Assembly (NCBI GenBank): GCA_029863245.1 | Contig: JAOTVV010000009.1 | Location: forward strand, 1 to 64,000 | DNA: 64,000 nucleotides | Reading direction: 5' to 3' | Origin: Gemmatimonadota bacterium | Lineage (GTDB): Bacteria; Gemmatimonadota; Gemmatimonadetes; Gemmatimonadales; GWC2-71-9 | Part shown: piece after piece, positions 59,653 through 64,000 of the stretch | How positions within the stretch are numbered: position 1 is the first letter of the stretch | Layout of the letters: the number at the start of each line of letters is the position of its first letter | The notes under the pieces: generated by a model | Database searches by the model: none | Seen by the model: the letters and a program-made list of their open reading frames with translations, nothing else | Told to the model about the DNA's origin: nothing | Position numbers and translations under genes: made by a program

Positions 59653-60458
59653 CCCGAGATCTCCCGCACCCAGATGTTCCGGTAGCTGACCGGATTGCCG
59701 TGGTCCTGCAGCAGGAGCGGAACCCGGTCGGCGTGCACGTCGTACGGCGGCTCGCCGATGTAGCTCGTGGGTCCGCGGAGCTCGACGTGGTTCTGGATCA
59801 GCACGCCGTTGTGGAGCACGGTCATCGAGGTGGGGCTCACGAGTGCTCCATCCGCGCCGAAGCGCGGAGCGGTGAACACCACGTCGTAGTGCTGCCACTC
59901 GCCGGGCTTTCGGGACGCGTTCACCAACGGAATGCGCTGCTTGTAGATCGCGCCCGCCTGCCCGTTGGAATAGGTGCGGTTGTCGTACGAATCGAGGATC
60001 TGGACTTCGTAGCGCTCCATGAAGTAGATGCCGCTGTTGCCCCGGCCTTGGCCATCGCCCGACACCTCCGCCGGCGTGCGCCACTCGATGTGGAGTTGCA
60101 GGTCGCCGAACCCCTGGCGTGTACGGATGTTACCGGCCCCGGGCACGACGGTCATGGCGCCTCCTTCGAGGCGCCATCCCGCGGCACTGCCATTCTCGGC
60201 GCTCCACGCCGAGAGATCGCTGCCGTCGAACAGCACGATGGCATCCGACGGGGGAGCGCCGTTCCGGCCGGGCACGACCACCGGTGGCACCGGTTCCCAG
60301 ACCTCGGTGTCCTCGGGACGCGGCGCTCGAGATTCCACTTCCCCCTCCAACGAAGGCGTGTCCGTCGTGGCGTCCGCCGCATCCGGCGCGCGGTTGCAGC
60401 CGCCGATCGCCGGCAGGACGGCGAGGAGCAGCGCGAGGCCGACGCTCCTCGTCCTCAT
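59646..60458 (-). CDS. DUF1080 (3-keto-disaccharide hydrolase family) lipoprotein
   Basis: 270 residues with lipoprotein leader (LAVLPAIGGC), an acidic linker (about 25-70) and a DUF1080 LamG-like jelly-roll: IVLFDGSDLSAWSAENGSAAGWRLEGGAMTV, LQLHIEWRTPAE, RGNSGIYFMERYEVQILDSYDNRTYSNGQAGAIYKQRIP, WQHYDVVFTAPRFG and VSYRNIWVREI. The family includes 3-keto-glucoside/disaccharide hydrolases that split C3-oxidised sugars by elimination. Start ATG 60458 overlaps the upstream gene's stop as ATGA; a GTG 18 bases upstream is less likely. Flanked by two Gfo/Idh oxidoreductases, exactly the setting expected for oxidation-first cleavage. Confidence 0.9.
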   Translation of the reverse strand: MRTRSVGLALLLAVLPAIGGCNRAPDAADATTDTPSLEGEVESRAPRPEDTEVWEPVPPVVVPGRNGAPPSDAIVLFDGSDLSAWSAENGSAAGWRLEGGAMTVVPGAGNIRTRQGFGDLQLHIEWRTPAEVSGDGQGRGNSGIYFMERYEVQILDSYDNRTYSNGQAGAIYKQRIPLVNASRKPGEWQHYDVVFTAPRFGADGALVSPTSMTVLHNGVLIQNHVELRGPTSYIGEPPYDVHADRVPLLLQDHGNPVSYRNIWVREISGW

Positions 60459-61780
60459 ACCGACGGGAGTCTCCACGGCGCTCGATACGTGGGCCGGAGC
60501 AGCGCATTCGCTTGCGCGTCACCCGGGAACGATTGCGTGGCGTCGTCCCATGTCAGCCGGCGTCCCGTCTTGAAGGCGATGTTGCCGAGGTGGGCTGTCA
60601 CGGCTGCGCGCGCGGCCACGGAGGCGTTGCACGTCGGCTGCGCCCGCGTCTTGATGCACTCGACGAAGTTCACCATATGGGCATCGAGCCCGCCGTCATC
60701 CCGTCGCTGCTGGACGGGCATCGGTGTGGTCAGGTATGACAGCTTGCCCTCGACGACTTCCGTCTCGGGGAGAAGCTCCCACTTGCCGCGGTCCACGACG
60801 ACCGTGCCGCGATTCCCGATGAACGCGACGCCGTGGTTGCGCTCGTACGGCCCGAGATCGATCCCCGTCGCGTGTTCCCACAACATCGAGTAGTCGGCGA
60901 ACTCGAACGTGGCCTGCAGCGTGTCCGGGGTCTCGGACGCATCGTCGGGGTAGGCGAACTTCCCTCCGCTCGCGGCCACATGTCGCGGGCCCGCGTCGCC
61001 CATGGCGTAGTGCACCATGTCGATCATGTGCACGCCCCAGTCGGTCATGAGCCCCCCGGCGTAATCCCAGAACCAGCGGAAATTGAAGTGGAACCGGTTG
61101 GGGTTGAACGGGCGGGCCGGGGCCGGCCCGAGCCACATGTCGTAGTCTACGCCGTCGGGGACCGGTTCATCCGGCTTGACCGGTATCGCCTTCATCCAGC
61201 CCTGGTACGCCCAGGCTTTGACGAGGCGGATGCGCCCGATCTCTCCCGACTGCACGTACCTGGCCGCATCGCTCCAGTGCGATCCGCTCCGCTGCCACTG
61301 CCCGGCCTGGACGACCGTGCCATATCGCTGCGCCGCCGCGACCATCAGCGCGCACTCGCCAATGGAATTGGCGAGCGGCTTCTCCACGTACACGTCCTTC
61401 CCCGCCTCGCAGGCCATCACCATCATGAGGCAGTGCCAGTGATCCGGCGTCCCGATGATGACCGCATCGATGTCCGGATCCTCGAGGAGGCGGCGGAAGT
61501 CGTCATGGAGGGCGGGTCTCACCCCGGCAGCGCCTTCGACGTCGCCCGCGCGCCGATTCAGCACCGAGGCGTCGACGTCGCACAGCGCCGCGCACTCGAC
61601 TTCGGGGATCTTGAGGATGGAGCGCAGGTTCTGGAATCCCATCCCGTTGCAGCCGATTACCCCGACACGGACCTGGTCACTGGGGGCCACCCGCTTGACC
61701 CGGGCCCGCAGGACGCCGGGGACCATCATTGCCCCGAGGACAGTGCCGGAGTCACGCACGAAACGGCGTCGCGAAGTCAT
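60455..61780 (-). CDS. Gfo/Idh/MocA family oxidoreductase, Tat-exported
   Basis: 441 residues. Tat leader (TSRRRFVRDSGTVLGAMM), NAD(P) site VRVGVIGCNGMGFQNL, LEDPDIDAVIIGTPDHWHCLMMVMACEAGKDVYVEKPLAN (EKP), GQWQRSGSHWSDAARYVQSGEIGRIRLVKAWAYQGW, FRWFWDYAGGLMTDWGVHMIDMVHYAMG (the D-W-G-x-H active-site region). This is the glycoside/inositol-type oxidoreductase group found next to DUF1080 in Planctomycetota and others. First gene of the leftward operon, separated by 152 bases from the rightward Gfo/Idh gene; it overlaps DUF1080 by 4 bases. Confidence 0.92.
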   Translation of the reverse strand: MTSRRRFVRDSGTVLGAMMVPGVLRARVKRVAPSDQVRVGVIGCNGMGFQNLRSILKIPEVECAALCDVDASVLNRRAGDVEGAAGVRPALHDDFRRLLEDPDIDAVIIGTPDHWHCLMMVMACEAGKDVYVEKPLANSIGECALMVAAAQRYGTVVQAGQWQRSGSHWSDAARYVQSGEIGRIRLVKAWAYQGWMKAIPVKPDEPVPDGVDYDMWLGPAPARPFNPNRFHFNFRWFWDYAGGLMTDWGVHMIDMVHYAMGDAGPRHVAASGGKFAYPDDASETPDTLQATFEFADYSMLWEHATGIDLGPYERNHGVAFIGNRGTVVVDRGKWELLPETEVVEGKLSYLTTPMPVQQRRDDGGLDAHMVNFVECIKTRAQPTCNASVAARAAVTAHLGNIAFKTGRRLTWDDATQSFPGDAQANALLRPTYRAPWRLPSV

Positions 61781-61932
61781 GGCTTGCTCCTGTGCGGCTG
61801 GGACTGCCTTACGATAGACCGCGAGGAGTGAGACGGCTAGAGCCCCCCGAGAGTTGACGCCATTTGCTCCACGCGACTTCTTCTGCTAGTGGCCGATCAC
61901 GAGCCTGTCCCTGGACCGAAAGGTGCGTGGCT

Positions 61933-63093
61933 ATGACGAGACGATTGCGAATGGGTATGGTTGGCGGTGGACCCGGAGCGTTCATCGGTGAGGTCCATCG
62001 GAAAGCCGCGCGGATGGATGGCGGGATCGAGCTCGTGGCCGGAGCGTTTGACGCCATTCCGCGCCGGAGCAAGCAGATGGGGCGCGAGCAATACATCGAT
62101 CCGAGGCGGGCCTATCCCGACTATGAGACGATGATCGAGAAGGAGCTGAAGCTCCCCGAGGACAAGCGCATCGACTTCGTCTCCATCACCGTTCCGAACA
62201 ATTGGCATTTCCCCATGGCGAAGGCGTTTCTCGGAGCGGGCTTTCACGTCATGTGCGAGAAGCCAATGACCATGGACGTCAAGGAGGCCCTCGCACTGGA
62301 GAAGATCGTCAGGGAACGCAGAAGGGTCTTCGGACTGCTGCACACCTACACGGGCTACCCGATGGTGAAGCTTGCCAGGGACATGGTCAGACAGGGTGAT
62401 TTGGGCAAGGTTCTCAAGATCGTCGTCCAGTACCCCCAAGGCTGGCTGATTCGACCCATCGAGCGCGAAGGGCATCTGCAAGCATCATGGCGCACCGATC
62501 CCAAGCAAAGCGGGGCCGCCGGCTCCATGGGTGACATCGGGACGCATGCCTGGCATCTCGCCGAATACGTGTCAGGACTCGCGGTGCGACAGCTCTGCGC
62601 CGACCTGACGACGTTCGTGAAGGGGCGCAGACTCGACGACGACGGCAACTGCCTGCTTCGCTTCACCAAGGGCGCCAAAGGTATCCTGCACGCCAGCCAG
62701 GTCTCCATCGGTGAGGAGAACGATCTCGCCATCTGGGTCTATGGGGAGCAGGCGAGCCTCGAATGGCACCAGGAACATCCGAATTACCTCTACGTCAACC
62801 GGATCGACGCTCCACAGGAAGTGTGGAAACGCGGGAACAACTACGTTGCCGAGAAGAGTCCGGCGGCGGGCCGAGCCACACGACTGCCCTCGGGGCACCC
62901 GGAAGCGTTCCTGGAAGCGTTCGCCAACCACTACTGCAACTTCGCCGATACCATACGCGCGAAGATGGCACGAAGGAAAGCCGATCCCCTGTTTCTGGAT
63001 TTCCCGGGAGTGGCCGACGGTGTTCGGGGCATGAAGTTCATCGCGGCCGCTGTCAAATCGTCAGGTAAGGGCGCCACGTGGGTGAAGATGTAA
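61933..63093 (+). CDS. Gfo/Idh/MocA family oxidoreductase, cytoplasmic
   Basis: 386 residues, no leader. NAD(P) site MGMVGGGPGAFIGEVHRKAARMDGGIELVAGAF, VSITVPNNWHFPMAKAFLGAGFHVMCEKPMTMDVKEALALEKIV (EKP), and active-site region GSMGDIGTHAWHLAEYVSGL (D-x-G-x-H). C-terminus PLFLDFPGVADGVRGMKFI with an end typical of this subgroup, ATWVKM. AAGG precedes ATG 61933; a longer frame begins at 61864 without family content. It is followed after 9 bases by a sugar isomerase gene; such pairs occur in glycoside C3-oxidation/elimination systems and C-deglycosylation (DgpA-like with DgpC-like), which I infer as a possible role. Confidence 0.9.
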   Translation: MTRRLRMGMVGGGPGAFIGEVHRKAARMDGGIELVAGAFDAIPRRSKQMGREQYIDPRRAYPDYETMIEKELKLPEDKRIDFVSITVPNNWHFPMAKAFLGAGFHVMCEKPMTMDVKEALALEKIVRERRRVFGLLHTYTGYPMVKLARDMVRQGDLGKVLKIVVQYPQGWLIRPIEREGHLQASWRTDPKQSGAAGSMGDIGTHAWHLAEYVSGLAVRQLCADLTTFVKGRRLDDDGNCLLRFTKGAKGILHASQVSIGEENDLAIWVYGEQASLEWHQEHPNYLYVNRIDAPQEVWKRGNNYVAEKSPAAGRATRLPSGHPEAFLEAFANHYCNFADTIRAKMARRKADPLFLDFPGVADGVRGMKFIAAAVKSSGKGATWVKM

Positions 63094-63102
63094 GGAGGAA
63101 CC

Positions 63103-64000
63103 ATGGCCAGGCCGGTCACACTATTCACGGGGCAGTGGGCGGATCTCCCTCTCGAGGAGGTCTGCAAGAAGGCGTCGGCGTGGGGGTATGACGGGCTCGA
63201 GCTCGCCTGCTGGGGAGATCATGTCGAGGTCGACAAGGCGGCCAAGGATAAGCAATACGCCAAGAGCCGCAAGGAGATGTTGGCAGACCACGGGCTGAAA
63301 TGCTGGGCCATCAGCAATCACCTGGCCGGCCAGCTCGTCTGCGATCCCAATGACGACGCACGATCCGACATGTTCGCGCCGGAGGAGTGTCACGGCGATG
63401 CCGAGAAGAAACGCAAATGGGCCATCCAGGCGATGAAGCAGACGGCAAAGGCCGCGCAGAACATCGACGTCAAGGTCGTGAACGGCTTCACGGGCTCGTC
63501 GATCTGGCACATGCTGTACAGCTTTCCGCCTGTCGGCCAGACGATGATCGACGATGGCTTCACGCAGTTCGCGCGGCTGTGGAATCCCATACTCGACGAA
63601 TTCGACAAGTGCGGAGTCAAGTTTGCTCTGGAAGTCCATCCGACGGAGATCGCCTTCGACATTCATACCGCCAGACGCGCACTGGCCGCCGTCAAGAATA
63701 GGAAGGCTTTCGGCTTCAACTTCGATCCGAGTCATTTGCATTGGCAGATGGTGGATCCCGTCAGGTTCCTCCAGGCATTTCCCCAGCGGGTCTATCACGT
63801 GCACATGAAGGATGCGGCGATCACGCTCGATGGCGAGAGCGGCATCCTCTCGTCACACCTGAATTTCGGTGCACCGGGCCGAGGCTGGGATTTCAGGAGC
63901 CTGGGCCGCGGCGAGGTCGACTTCGAAGCGATCATCCGCGAACTGAACGTGCTCGGCTACCGGGGGCCCCTTTCCGTCGAATGGGAAGACGCCGCCATGG
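63103..64000 (+). CDS. Sugar phosphate isomerase/epimerase family TIM barrel (3' end outside window)
   Basis: The 299 visible residues start at ATG 63103 after AAGGAGG. Family start [40 protein letters not shown], then [69 protein letters not shown] (metal Glu), [20 protein letters not shown] (Asp/His), [20 protein letters not shown] and PLSVEWEDA (final metal Glu). The protein has no leader and pairs with the Gfo/Idh gene immediately upstream. Members of this group act on 3-keto-glycosides or catalyse their deglycosylation; the reaction is not assigned. Only the last few dozen residues are missing. Confidence 0.88.
   Translation, partial: MARPVTLFTGQWADLPLEEVCKKASAWGYDGLELACWGDHVEVDKAAKDKQYAKSRKEMLADHGLKCWAISNHLAGQLVCDPNDDARSDMFAPEECHGDAEKKRKWAIQAMKQTAKAAQNIDVKVVNGFTGSSIWHMLYSFPPVGQTMIDDGFTQFARLWNPILDEFDKCGVKFALEVHPTEIAFDIHTARRALAAVKNRKAFGFNFDPSHLHWQMVDPVRFLQAFPQRVYHVHMKDAAITLDGESGILSSHLNFGAPGRGWDFRSLGRGEVDFEAIIRELNVLGYRGPLSVEWEDAAM

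Overview
The window is 64 kb of GC-rich bacterial DNA, densely coding on both strands, and dominated by secreted or envelope-targeted enzymes for breaking down plant- or algal-type glycans. A Gemmatimonadota (or similarly GC-rich FCB-group) origin fits best. The signs are a SusC/RagA TonB-linked transporter, a free-standing TonB plug-domain lipoprotein, two CBM9/DUF5916 outer-membrane barrels, a DUF2911 remnant, and three PknB-type kinases carrying TolB-like/TPR or SUMF1/hydrolase C-termini. The lineage is an inference: no rRNA, tRNA or marker gene is present, and no CRISPR array, integrase or transposase was seen.

Layout: (1) 1-7 kb: the N-terminal part of a SusC receptor (minus strand), then a plus-strand operon of gluconate-2-dehydrogenase-subunit-3-like protein, GMC oxidoreductase and two TIM-barrel isomerase/epimerase proteins. 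(2) 7-10 kb: an AT-richer clan GH-A glycosidase, a CotH-like secreted protein and a small lipoprotein. (3) 10-18.5 kb: acyltransferase plus GH20 hexosaminidase, orphan plug lipoprotein, GH3 and GH29. (4) 18.5-29.6 kb: housekeeping/signalling block (steroid-reductase-like protein, two large kinases, a GH53 galactanase with a 1-base frameshift, ChaN, a phosphatase, PlsC), marked by octanucleotide repeat arrays that supply stop codons. (5) 29.6-40.9 kb: PIG-L deacetylase, FucP-like transporter with an apparent ATT start, ROK kinase, DUF5916 barrel, GH3, Gfo/Idh oxidoreductase, and remnants of dead genes. (6) 41-46 kb: kinase, GH16, a GH144-like protein, Gfo/Idh. (7) 46-55 kb: the paralogous small lipoprotein, an arylsulfotransferase, a second GMC/subunit-3 pair, DUF5916, a decayed DUF2911 gene and an esterase. 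(8) 55-64 kb: a minus-strand operon (Gfo/Idh, DUF1080, Gfo/Idh, ChbG, GH3) divergent from a plus-strand Gfo/Idh plus sugar isomerase pair running off the end.

Working model: hydrolases (GH3 x3, GH16, GH20, GH29, GH53, GH-A, GH144-like) act outside or in the periplasm, and SusC, FucP and other carriers take up products. A second, oxidation-first route is suggested by two GMC/subunit-3 dehydrogenases, four Gfo/Idh/MocA oxidoreductases, a DUF1080 (3-keto-disaccharide hydrolase family) protein and three TIM-barrel isomerase-like proteins. Together they could oxidise a sugar ring at C3 and then cleave the keto-glycoside without a classical glycosidase. The pathway assignment is inference from family membership and clustering.

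The best candidates for something new are: the octamer arrays; the two paralogous lipoproteins that share a promoter-like block and a nearly identical 25-26 base leader; the oxidation-first glycoside gene set; the kinase-PEGA-SUMF1-hydrolase fusion; and several gene remnants (DUF2911, subunit 3, beta-propeller tail) that record recent deletion.
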